From assembly GCA_025738555.1 (NCBI GenBank), contig JAOVFP010000023.1, positions 930,001-994,000 on the forward strand: a stretch of DNA of 64,000 nucleotides, in the 5' to 3' direction. The translations under genes were made by a program, and so were the position numbers. Within the stretch, counting starts at the first letter, position 1; every line of letters starts with the position of its first letter. This document shows, in pieces, positions 1 through 10,534 of the stretch. The notes beneath the pieces are model-generated. The model worked only from the letters and a program-made list of their open reading frames with translations, searched no databases and had not been told where the DNA came from. The stretch comes from Cyathus striatus (taxonomy: Eukaryota; Basidiomycota; Agaricomycetes; Agaricales; Nidulariaceae).

Positions 1-554
1 AACTGAGTGGGATCATGGGCATTTTGCTGAGGAGTAAGCCGGCTAAGTCGAGGACCTGTGGCACGCCCCCCTATGAATGCTGCCAGTGATATGGGCTCTG
101 CCTGTGCAAAGGTGGTGCGCATAGAAGGTTTGATTACAGGTTTCACGAAAACGGGAGGGTCCGGTGCGTTAGCCGTCAGTTTCCGCATAGCTTCCTCCTG
201 ACCAAGTTGGCGATCAGAAAGGGACTTCGAGCTTTCAAAGGTTTGAGGTGCTAGAATATCCCGCTCTTTGAAATCCGCTGAACAATATCGTTATTTTATC
301 AGCACATCTATAGAAAAATAATACTTACTGAGTTCCACGCTGTCATTCTGACCGCCATACCCTCGACTTCTACGCAAGCGTGCCCGTCGTGCAGCAGCTA
401 TTTCTTCCTCAAGCTTCCTCTGCTCTGCTTCTTCATCTTCATCAACCTGTCGCTGGAGAGCTTTAATCTTACTCGTCCATTCCGCGAGCCCAGTCTCAGG
501 TTTAGGATTGTCGAAGGTATGTCGCGACGAATCAGGGCCCGAGAAAGAATCCAT
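1..554 (-). CDS. Partial gene, N-terminal part of a protein of unknown function
   Basis: I do not recognise this protein. The ATG is at 554-552; exon 1 is 329-554 and exon 2 runs from 277 off the left edge, with a GT-AG intron at 278-328. The frame stays open to base 1, giving 167 codons. The N-terminal third is highly charged and probably helical (a run rich in Glu, Arg and Ala around residues 30-65). The second exon is proline-rich and contains a basic stretch reading GGRATGPRL followed by several Gln, Asp and His. No catalytic motif is visible in the part present. It may be a cytoskeletal or scaffold protein, but that is only a guess from composition. Confidence 0.7.
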
Positions 555-1049
555 GAAATAAGAACTTCGAAGTGAGATCCAATGATAAAATGAAGCGACG
601 AGTTGCAGAACAATTTACTTGGTTGATTTAAATCAAGATATTGGTATTCGATTTTAGAGGTCCAACAAAGTGCGACCGCAAGGATTCATGGAAATGTGCG
701 AGTATCAGAACTGGGCGAGGCGAGCTGGCTTGATTTGGCGCTTGTTGTAAGGAGTTCCTATTTTGGGGATGGACCTTAGGCTTGACTTGCTCACGGATGC
801 CAAAGGCTCTTGGCCAATTCAAACAACTCGAAAGGGGTTCAAATGCTCATATCCTTTTTGATTCTGAGAACCCTTGCAATTGTTATTGAAAAACTAAGCT
901 ACTACCAAAAGAAAAACTATAGCTACAAATTCAACAGCACTGATATCTCCATGGTCCACTTAAGTATCGTCATGTTAAGGAATTATGTATGCACGAACCA
1001 AGCTTGGTACTCGACCGTATGAGAACATTCTACCCAGTCCATTTAGTAC
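555..1049. other. Intergenic, no gene seen
   Basis: This is the promoter side of the partial gene on the left and the 3' side of the first secreted-protein gene. It is AT-rich with short unrelated ORFs only. I see no RNA gene or repeat. Confidence 0.5.
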
Positions 1050-2021
1050 TTAAACGAAGGATATGTGAGCAAACAAGTATGCTAGGACGAAATACAACAC
1101 AGCCAGGTTGGTATATTTTTTCAAAGCCCCGCTGTCAAGCTTGACCGAGAATTGCCCTGCAGCGGCAGTTTCTGTTATCCCGTCAGGAGAGTTTCCGTCT
1201 GCATCTTCATTTAGAAACATTGTTTACATGCAAAAGTGGTTCTATCTCACCAGTAAACGAAGCTCCACAAATATTTTGTACTGGCTGAACAATGTTGGAC
1301 TGTGATACAATATCCGGGAAATCTTGGGTAACAATGTTCATTGCTTCCTTTGTACAATTGGTACATGCAAGATTTGTAACATTGGAAGAAGTCACTTTCT
1401 GGATGTTTCCAAGAAGATTGACGAGAGATAAGTCGTCAGATCCCAGAGACCCAATGACGTTCTCCAAGTTCTCAAGAGTCTGAGTGGCGCACAATTTACT
1501 AGCACTGTCACTGGATAGATGGGGTGTAAGTTTATAGGACGATGTCGAGAAAAACACTAACTCCTTCAGACACAGAACTCTCCGGGCAGTTGGATAAACT
1601 TGTTGCACTATATCCGTCATCTGCCCTCCCAGCGAAGAGGTATCAATCCCGAGGCTGGACAAATCTTGCGCACATCCGTTTGTCACATTGGCCACAATTG
1701 CGGCAAGGCTCCCATTGCTACATGTTCCAGAAGAACAGAGCCCCGTGAGCCAGCTGTTGACGGTTACGGGAATCGACTTCTCCGCGCCGATTGCCAATGA
1801 CAAAAACGGGGACAAGTTCATGCAAGCTGCATCTGGAGAGGCCAGTAGATTTTGCAGAGTATCAGAGCAATTAGAAGACGAGGAGACAGCAAGACTATCA
1901 GAATCAAATGTTATAATGGCGAGTACAGTGGTCGGAACAGCTCTCCAGGTACATACCTCTGCGCTGAAACGAGACCTGCTCCTAAAACCAAAGTGAAGAG
2001 ACCAGCTTTATGGACCAGCAT
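1050..2021 (-). CDS. Secreted GPI-tailed cysteine-containing protein, copy A
   Basis: Four exons (1957-2021, 1562-1894, 1251-1510, 1050-1204) join exactly in frame to give 270 residues. Exon 1 encodes a signal peptide (MLVHKAGLFTLVLGAG, then VSAQS). The mature part has conserved cysteines in the blocks NSWLTGLC, ARRVLCLK, CTNCTKEA and NICGASF, many Asn-X-Thr/Ser sites, and a hydrophobic C-terminal tail (LAVLYFVLAYLFAHI) typical of a GPI-anchor signal. It is the paralogue of the gene at 2592-3532: same strand, same cysteine blocks and same intron positions. It is probably an extracellular or wall-attached protein. I do not assign a function. Confidence 0.85.
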
Positions 2022-2591
2022 TGATAAAACAAGTAGAAGGGAAAATAAAAGTAGAAAAAAAGGCAAAAAAATAAATGGATTAATTCCACGCCTACCAGAT
2101 AAGCTGTCGTATATATATTCTGCTTTCCCTGGTTACGGGATCGAGTGAGAAAGAATAAAATAAGGGAACCAGTGAGATGATCGTGTCAATTTCAAGTGAT
2201 CCAGTCATTGCATGCTGTTGCATGTCCGAAACGATCAAGGCCTCAAAAGATTCCGGAGTGCTTTCCAAGCACAAAGCCAGTGCGCCGGACAACAAGACCA
2301 TTATTATTAATTTACTATGCAGTGTGCAATTGTCCTGGCTGGTAGTCTTGGTAACAGCACCTCGGCGATCTCGGTAGAGATGATGTTGCAGTTTCTGTAC
2401 AATATTGTTTTGCTAAAATCATGGAAGATATAAGGAACGGGATAATAAGTACGATAACCATAGTCTGTGATGTGTTGATCAATACCCGTCAAATCATACG
2501 AAAAAAATGACGTATGTATAAATGTCCCAGAAATATTACAAAAGATTATAAGAGATGTTGTCCTGTGTCGTAGTCAGCAAGCCCTTGCCTA
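2022..2591. other. Spacer between the two secreted-protein genes
   Basis: This is the promoter region of copy A and the 3' flank of copy B. The two small minus-strand ORFs here match neither paralogue, and I see no third copy or remnant. Confidence 0.5.
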
Positions 2592-3532
2592 TTATGCCAA
2601 GAAGGAAAAGATGGTAGAAATCACGACCACACCCGAGGTACCTAACCCCGCAAGAGCCCCGCCAGAGATGAAGGCTGCAGGAAGCGCACCGGAATCTGCT
2701 GCAGTAGAGGCGCCGGACGTCGAGGCACTCTGAACTATACTTGATGGTGTAGCTCCATCTAATAAAACGTTAAAAAGGCCGATCTAAAAGGAATAGTGAT
2801 TAGGGAGACGCTAACCAAGGAACGAGGCACCGCATTGTGATTGAAGAGAAGAAGTCACGTCTGAGACAAGGGATGGGGCAGTCTGGTTGACGATGTTGTA
2901 CGCCGCCTTGACGCAGTTCGTGCAAGTCACGTTGGAAGGAAGATTGGTGGGTGGGTTAGATATGAGAGCTGAGATTTCGGAAAGGGTTAAGGTCCCGGTG
3001 ACACTCTCCAGATTGGTGAGAGTTTGGGTGACACAATTCGTATTGCCACTTGAAGAAGGGGGTCAGGACGGACGCAGAGTGAATGGTACAGCAGACGTAC
3101 TCCTTAAGACAAACGACCTCCCTGACAGTGGGGTAGAAAGTTTGCACGATGGGAATAATGCTCGAGACGGTATCGGTGGTTAGGCCAGTGCCTGCTAGCT
3201 CTGTTTGGCATCCGGCAGTGACATTGGTAAGAACAGCGGCCAAAGTATCGTTACTGCATGCCTGGGCGGCGCACATGCTGGTGAGCCAATTATTGACGGG
3301 GGTAATGACAGAGGCATTGGGAGAGGTGACGATGGAAAGGAGAGGAGAGGGGGTCAAACATTTTGAAGCGTCGGGATTAGAGGCGATGCTGAGCAAAGCA
3401 GAAGTGCACTCGGACGAGAGGCTGGAGAGACAGGTGAGGAGAGCGAGGAGAGGAAAAGGGAATATATTCTCACGATTGGGCAGAGGCGTAGATGGCAAGG
3501 GTGGCAAGGGTAAAGCTTAGGGAGAGCAGCAT
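2592..3532 (-). CDS. Secreted GPI-tailed cysteine-containing protein, copy B
   Basis: Exons 3474-3532, 3101-3421, 2816-3048 and 2592-2758 join in frame to 259 residues. The true start is the ATG at 3532, which gives a clean signal peptide (MLLSLSFTLATLAIYASAQ) once the 3422-3473 intron is removed. The internal ATG at 3507 is in another frame and would not give a signal peptide. The cysteine blocks mirror copy A: NNWLTSMC, REVVCLK, CTNCVKAA and QCGASF. A Ser/Ala-rich linker is followed by a hydrophobic tail ending VVVISTIFSFLA, consistent with GPI anchoring. It lies in tandem with copy A, so a local duplication is likely. Confidence 0.87.
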
Positions 3533-4271
3533 TGGAGGAGAAGAAAGAAGTTTTGTCAGACCATGTTTTGAATCTCTGACTTTTGTATTATTATCCAGCT
3601 GCAGCTCTCGTTCACAAATGGGCCGTGGCCGTCACCAACGGGTATTTCGACAAATCACGGCATCCAAATGGGGTAAACATCGGCGTTGATTCCCCGCCCT
3701 GTCCCAATCTTCTTCACTCCAACTTCACTCACTCGAGTCCACTACCCAACCCACAATCCCACAATCTACAATCCATTCCCTCGCACTTCCTCAGCCAAAC
3801 TCCACGGCCGGGACACAGCAGCTGCACTCAGCTCATCCATCCCTGCCGTGGTGCCGCGCCCCAGCTGCGGACGGCTGTGGTACGGAAGATTGGAGCAGAG
3901 TACTTATAATTATAATAATAACTTGTTGAATTCCTACCATGTGCTGTCCACGAAGTGAGCCTTGCGACGTCGACCCAAGCTTTGTTGTGCGGTAACCATG
4001 CAAGGCGTGTTTAGCCCTTTAGTTTGGCAGCAGATGCTGCAGAAGCACCTGAGCTCACAAATCTCCATCTAAGAATAGACGCTCTTTAAATCCTTCCTCT
4101 CACCTTCTAATAAATATACCGTCTCGTATCTTTTCTAAAGGTGACCTACTCTTTATCTACCATAAGCTATGCTACATCTAAATAACTTTACCATCGTCTG
4201 TGTCTTCCCAGAGAGCACAAGAGATATCTATCATTTCCCGGCTTCTTCGGTCTTCCCTCCTTCCCGCGATT
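3533..4271. other. Divergent promoter region
   Basis: This separates the minus-strand secreted gene B from the plus-strand coiled-coil gene, so it holds both promoters and leaders. It includes CT-rich tracts near 3710-3800. I see no gene; the ORFs here are short and low in complexity. Confidence 0.5.
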
Positions 4272-5437
4272 ATGGAAACACAGCGCGTCGCTTCATTCGA
4301 GAAACGCAGCAGTCGGTTTTCTACCAAGCAATTTAACCAACGGCCTGGAGGCCCTCCATCGGAGCTGTCCAGAAAACGGTCTGGCAGCGCTATGGACCAA
4401 CACAACAAGCGCCTAAAGTCTTTGCATTCCCCAGCAGACCAAAACAGGGACCAGCACCAGAGCCTTACGGCCGAGTTGGCAAGTACGACTAGAGGCCCTT
4501 CTTCGTTGAGCTTGGTGCCAACTGACAAAGCTCCAACGCTGCCATACACTATTGAAACGCGTATCACGATGAGTCTAATGGGGCAAGCCATTGTTTGCGA
4601 TCTCCAAGAAATGAAAGCCGACCCTCGGGGTTTGATAGAGCTACTGAAAGTAACCAGCAGCGAGCGGGGCGTCTGGATGACCGTTGGCGCATATTATCGC
4701 CGTGTCGGAAATCCCCTTGCCGCCATCTCTGTGATGAATGGACTATTGGAACGTGAGTATATGCGCCCTTTCTAGTACTGCGTACTAATAATACTATAAC
4801 CATAGTGATGTCTGCTAACAACATATGCGGGGAAAGTCAGAAATCTGTCTATCTATTACTTGCTGGATGTGAGGCCGACTTGGCGCGCGATGCCAAATCG
4901 CAACAGCGGGACACTAGCGTTGTATCCAAGCATGAACAAAATGCTCAAAACTGGCTACACAAGGTTTACGGCTCAAAAGTTCCGGCAAAGGACAAGAAGG
5001 AGAACGCCCCGACGTCGGTTCCAAATTTGCGTGACCTCGCGTCTTTAAAACAACCTGCAATCGAGGAGCCTAAGAAAGCACTGTCAAAAGAAATAAACGA
5101 GCCAATAAACAAGCAAATTTCAAGGATTCGGGTGTTAGAACGAGAGGTACAATGCCTGCGAGATCGTCTGGCTACTCAAAGCAAGAAAATGGCAGACATT
5201 CGTACTGAGAAACACAAACTCGAAGAGGACTGCGACTACGAACGGAGTTTGCGTCGCCAACTTCAAAAGAACGTAGAAGAGATGAAGAAGCAGTGTGAAT
5301 TGGCACGCAAAATGGAATGCTTTGCTTTGGACCAACTGAAGAAGGAAGTTGTTCAGAGACGGAAAGCGGAGGATCGCGCTAGGCAAGTAGAAAGAAAGAA
5401 GCAAGTGCTAGATAACGATTCAGAGGAGTTAAAATAA
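4272..5437 (+). CDS. Coiled-coil protein of unknown function
   Basis: Exons 4272-4752 and 4806-5437 join in frame to 370 residues. The ATG at 4272 has A at -3 and G at +4; the open frame extends upstream but without an ATG. The first ~80 residues are basic and Ser/Gln-rich. A middle block (GAYYRRVGNPLAAISVMNGL, then SVYLLLAGCEADLAR) looks like a short helical-repeat unit. The last ~130 residues form a long, highly charged coiled coil beginning near RIRVLEREVQCLRDRL. No enzyme motif is seen. It is probably a scaffold or nuclear protein, but I do not recognise the family. Confidence 0.75.
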
Positions 5438-5796
5438 CAATCAGTGCTTTAGTCTTGAAGATTATTACGTAGATAACTGTAACTTGTTCTTGTAGAAATG
5501 TTATTGCTGTGCATGTTTCACCGTGCGTGCGGCATGCGCAGTCACTGGCAGGTGATCGGTTTACAAAAAAGGTATTTCTGTTTCCCGTTGGAGGTGTTTA
5601 GAACTGTATAGTTGTAGTGGAAAACGCCGATTTGTCAAACCTTGATTCCTGATACTACCAACACGTACAAACACAAGCTCGCCAGGTGAGTAGAGGGTCT
5701 TTGCTATTTCAAACGTCGTCCAGCACGTTATTCACACCGATTTCTGCGGTTTAAAGGCCCCTGCGGTATCCTTCAAGACCTCAAGAATTTTTTAAA
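5438..5796. other. Intergenic region upstream of RPS5
   Basis: This is the 3' flank of the coiled-coil gene and the promoter of RPS5. Nothing specific is recognised. Confidence 0.45.
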
Positions 5797-6697
5797 ATGG
5801 CTGCTACTACACTTCCCAGGGAAATCTCGAAGTTGGGTCAAGAGGTTAAGCTTTTCGGAAAGTGGGACACCCAGGAGTGAGTGAATGTCGTCCCGCTGCC
5901 ACAGAACCCAGTCTGATTACAGTCCTTATCGCTCACAGTGTCGAGGTGAAGGATATTTCTCTGACTGACTACATCCAAGTCCGCCATGCCGTCTATGTTC
6001 CCCACACTGCTGGCCGTTACGCAAAGAAGCAGTTCAAGAAGGCACAGATGCCCATTGTTGAACGTTTGGTAGACAGGTACTTTGGGGATTTCTATGGCGG
6101 AAACAAAATATGATGCTGAATGTATTTCTGAACAGCTTGATGATGAAGGGCCGCAACAACGGCAAGAAGCTCATGGCTGTCCGCATTGTTGCCCATGCCT
6201 TTGAGATTATCCACCTCCTCACCGACCAGAACCCCATCCAGGCGCGTGCGATTGTAGCTATTCAAATTGATTTAATTAAACATGATCAATACAGGTCCTT
6301 GTCGATGCTATTGTCAACACTGGTCCCCGTGAAGATTCCACCCGTATCGGATCTCAGGGAACTGTCCGTCGCCAGGCTGTCGATGTCTCCCCTCTCCGAC
6401 GAGTGAACCAAGCCATTGCTCTCTTGACCACTGGTGTACGTTCCTATTCGTGAATTTTGAGTTACGGTATTCATTTTCTTTGTTTCGAATCAGACCCGCG
6501 AATCTGCCTTCCGCAACGTGAAGTCTATTGCTGAGTGCTTGGCTGATGAACTCATCAACGCAGCTAAGGGTTCCTCAAACTCTTATGCCATCAAGGTTTG
6601 TCCTTGCTGAATAAACAGTATTACAAGTATGCTTATTCAGGTTTTACTTCAACAGAAAAAGGACGAGCTGGAGCGTGTCGCCAAGTCCAACCGGTAA
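5797..6697 (+). CDS. RPS5: 40S ribosomal protein S5 (uS7)
   Basis: Six exons (5797-5876, 5939-6076, 6136-6241, 6295-6435, 6494-6595, 6656-6697) give 202 residues, close to the usual size of eukaryotic uS7. The conserved core is clear: [35 protein letters not shown], the block [20 protein letters not shown], and the C-terminal [10 protein letters not shown]. uS7 sits in the head of the small subunit and contacts tRNA and mRNA near the exit site. The third intron (6242-6294) must begin with GC: only a CAG/GCGCGT donor joins to the acceptor before GTCCTT in frame with the conserved IQVLVDAIV block. All other introns are GT-AG. Confidence 0.97.
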
Positions 6698-8463
6698 TGT
6701 CTTTCCAGAGCATTCCCAGTTATTTTGGCGTCTGGCTTATGTCGGGGACGAAGAAATTGGGGAGAAAGGGCGTATGGTCTTTACGTATTTTTTCTCTGCT
6801 ATTTTGTTTTTTGAGGTTGTCATCATCACTGCGTCCGCTATTCCTCATTTTCCCACCCCCTTATGCACATGATGTTTACCATTCCTACATGCCCAAAATC
6901 GCTATGTCATGCAACCTCCATGAACATCTGTCACAGATATGAAATGTTCGTCCATATGGATAAGTGAGCCTATATAGTTTGTAGCCTTCCGGAACCTGAT
7001 GACCGGCGTTTCCCGATGAATTTCAGTATCCGTGCAGCATGAGAGACATCAACCCAATGCGGTTTGGGGTGTCTTCGCACTGCGTGCTATCCTTCATATT
7101 TTTGAACAAATCTGGTTGCCCATGCAAGGCAGCATACGGAAGCTGTCCAAGTGGAGTGCGATTCGTACAACTTAACAGTTCTTAAGGATCTCGCCAGGTT
7201 TTATCAAGTTAACCACTGGTCATGACCTCGGAGTCGGGGCTCAGCAAAGGAGAGCTTGAACCTTCAACTAATACCGTAGTTCGTAATAGCTTAATGTTAT
7301 TATAAATGCGGCAAGCCCGCGGTGGAAAACAACATTCAGCTAAATGTAGCGTAGTATGCATGCATGACACACCAGTCACTCGGATGAAACATTATTTCTC
7401 CGCAATGCGTATTCCCTAATGGCATAGTCTAATGGCGCAGTAGCAGCGCTCGATGCAACAACAGCCTTCCAGGCTTAACTAACTAGATTGTGTGTCCGGG
7501 TTCCTTTTATTCTTCCACAAATGCCCAAGGGGGACAATTACAAATGCCGAGTCAGTAACAACAAATAGTGAGTCAAACCAAATCCGACAAAAAGCAAAAG
7601 GATAAAAAGAATAACGAGGTAACGATGATGGTGGTGTGTAATGGAGGGGGAGCTATGCTTTGGAAGTGAAGTGCAGTGTATATGGTGATGGATAGAAAAG
7701 TGAAAAGTGAATATGAAGAGATAGATATATTAACAACGGAAATGTAATATGCAACCGAAAAGGAGAAAGAAAACAAGAAAGAAAGTGAAAGAGACATCCA
7801 GTAGTATAGGAAAGCACGGCCAGAAGTGTGAAGATGCATCCGCATACAAACTTGAATCCAAGGAAACCACAATGAAGACAAGGTGAGAAATAGGAGTAAA
7901 ACAATCCTAGATGACAGCGATGCAGGAAGGAGAGATCGGAAAGGAACAGAGTTGGTGATGACGATGTGTTAGATATTGGATGGCTGATTTTACAGTAACG
8001 AGAAGGCTCTTTTGTGTGCGTCTAAGGCTACAGAGGTAGTGAAATTGGCAGATCGGGGTATTGCAAATTGAGGTAGCTCCAGAGGCATAGCGCACATCCA
8101 CTAGGCCGTGGATCACTTGCTGGGATTAGATCGAGAACAGAAGTAGCTCGAGTGAAGTCATTGGAGCGCTCATTTAGCATCGGGAAGTCCCCTAAAGAAG
8201 TACATCCTATCCAGAACAGCAGGAATGGATGCCTATCAAAACTGGCAAGTCGGAGGCCGTTATTTTCCATTGCAAAATGCAAAAATGTCTCCTCTAATAT
8301 GGAGGGGAGACACCGTGTCCACAGAGGCGGCCTGTCTTGTGCACGGGGGGTAAAATAAATATGTGGGAAGTTATCCAGAAATTATTTTCGTTGCCCAAAA
8401 TATGCGGTAGTGAGTCCGAAACAGAGATAGATCAAGGTAGTAAATGTGCCAGGCAACTGAGAT
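6698..8463. other. Long stretch without a recognised gene
   Basis: The RPS5 3' UTR occupies the first part. The rest (about 1.7 kb) has only short ORFs without coherent splice or codon structure, and AT-rich purine runs near 7560-7850. I looked for tRNA-like and 5S-like boxes by eye and found none I would defend. A noncoding transcript cannot be excluded. Confidence 0.4.
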
Positions 8464-10534
8464 TTATCGCGGCACCTGTAGTGATCCCGACGGCCCTTGT
8501 TGCGGATGCGAGGAAGAGGATCCATAGTTGCGTGGCAGTTGTCCATGTTGTCCTTGCGGCGTAGATCCGGATTGTTGGGAGTTCGGCGGTTGTGCTTGCT
8601 GCTGGACTTGGACCCGTTGAGCGGGATCACCGTCGACCTCCATCTGCTCCTCCGGTTTTGGCTTTGGTACAACTCCATCAAGCCCTTTATACCCATATGA
8701 CTTGCCAAACTCTTTAATCATAGCCTTCCCCATCAGGCACACCCAACCGAGCCCCTCCCCAGTCATTAGCTGGCCCGGCCAGAAGAGCTCTCCTTCTTCG
8801 TCCTCAAAATCGGGTTCATGTTCTTCCGTCGGTCCTAATGAAGTTTGCATCATACGTGCGAAGGTAATAGGAAAGTGGCGAGCCATGATAGGTAAGTTGA
8901 GGGAGGTCTGCGACGCGTCATGCAGTAGCCAGCAGCGTGTACCGCAGCGGTAAGATCCTTAACGTTATGAACCAGAGTGGGACCAATTGGCTCAGTCACA
9001 GCAGCCATTGCCTCCATAACGTGTTGTGGTATTGGCTGTGGTCCTTCGGCGAGATACTTGGGTATGAGGCTCTTCGGAACAAGGAATGGTCCAGAAGGCT
9101 GAACACCAGGTCGGGCGGCTGCTTGAGCAGTCGAGGGCCCAGCTCGACTATTGGCTGTGTTGGGGGTGCCATCGTCCCTACCGGTCGGAGTGGAATTGGC
9201 GCTGTTCGCAGGTGCGATGCTGGCTGGAGAGGGAAGCATCGTGGGGGTCGCCTGTGACTTGCCGGCGGCAAGGAGAGCTGCGTTGACGCCAAGGAGGCCG
9301 TTATCCTCTGGCTTTTGAGCGGCGTCTGCGGCGTCTGCAATTTTTTCCCTGGTTCGACGCTGAACGTTCTCCATGTCTCTATCGAGGTACGTTCGGACGG
9401 CATAGTGCATTTTTCGCCCATGAATGAAGGCCTCAATCATCCAACTAGAATATGTCAAATAGAATATGAAACCTCGATCGTGGCAAATAAAAAGAAGAAA
9501 TAGCAAAAAAAAGATGCTTACATCAACCCAAGAAAAGCCTTCTCCGCGTCGTTAATAGCATCCTCGACATGCCATTTTTGCTTGCACCAACTTAAGAATG
9601 CCTCAATCGTACGCCATGTATCTCTATTACATTGACGACGACAATAGTCGCGATTCCATATTGAGTAAGCAAAGCAGACGAGAGCATCGACGAGTTCCAG
9701 ACGAGCGATGAGGCCACCGTGCTTATGGTAAGGCGACCCGGGAGCAGGGGGGTTAGCAAGGGGACGGAATTCTCGGTGGGAGGGAGCGTATGTTGACCAG
9801 AACCGTGCGTCGCCCGAGTACTTGAGCATGCGGCCGGCATTGTGATAGTGGTCGTGGAGATCATCAAAATGGCGGATGGAGAGTTTTCCTTTCCTAGGGC
9901 GGCGGATGGGGACCTCGCTGGGAGCTAAAGAGACGCATCCGGTTTGTACGGCGGACCCGCGTTCGTTAGAGGACTGGGAAGGGGTTCCTCTCTGACCTCA
10001 CCGTCCTCAGCAGGCTCTGAGCGAGATGGAGGTGGAGGGGCATGGGAGTGCCTAGTGTGTGTGGAGGGCAGCGAGGGGGGTGGAGGGAGATGCTGCTGCT
10101 GTAAGGGATGGGAATGTTGCTGGTGCTGTTGATGTTGTGGATGATGGGAAGGGTGTGTGGGGAGATGGGAAGGGTGAGTGGAGAGAGTGTCAGTTCGCAG
10201 ACGCTTATTGTGGTCAGAGTCGGCTGAAGAGTCTGATTTGCGCTTGTGAGAAGGGGCTGGAGAGGAGGAGCGGGAAGAGGGTGGAGAGGGAGGCAGGGTC
10301 GGGGGTAGGGGGGCGGAGAGGTCGCCGAGAATCTGGAGGAGATGAGCAAGAGAGAAGGAGAGGGAGTCAGAGGCGAGGAAGATACCTGGATATTCCTAAG
10401 GATCTGTTCGCGAGACCATCTGGTAGAGAAAGGGCAGGGTGAGGAAGGGGAACACGAGGTGGCGTATTCACACACCGTTTCTTGGGCCTGTCGTGGGACG
10501 AGGAGGAGGCGGAGGAGGAGGCGACGGAGGGCAT
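8464..10534 (-). CDS. Pro/Ser/Gln-rich nuclear protein, possible AF4/FMR2-type C-terminal domain
   Basis: Exons 10476-10534, 10386-10419, 10002-10332, 9522-9924, 8964-9444 and 8464-8907 join in frame to 583 residues. The start at 10534 (MPSVASSS) is preferred; an in-frame ATG lies 58 codons upstream. The N-terminal half is disordered and rich in Ser, Pro, His and Gln with KRKS and NKRLR basic patches, suggesting a nucleus-located protein. The centre is a conserved helical region: LIARLELVDALVCFAYSIWN, then CKQKW and IWMIEAFIHGRK. The C-terminus is acidic, then Gln-rich. The helical block recalls the C-terminal homology domain of AF4/FMR2 elongation-complex scaffolds, but that link is from memory of pattern and weak. 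A bare 'conserved fungal protein' label would be safer. Confidence 0.72.

Noticed and set aside
7200..7510. Possible small RNA gene in the RPS5 to AF4-like gap
   Set aside because: I could not fold a cloverleaf or find A and B boxes at proper spacing.
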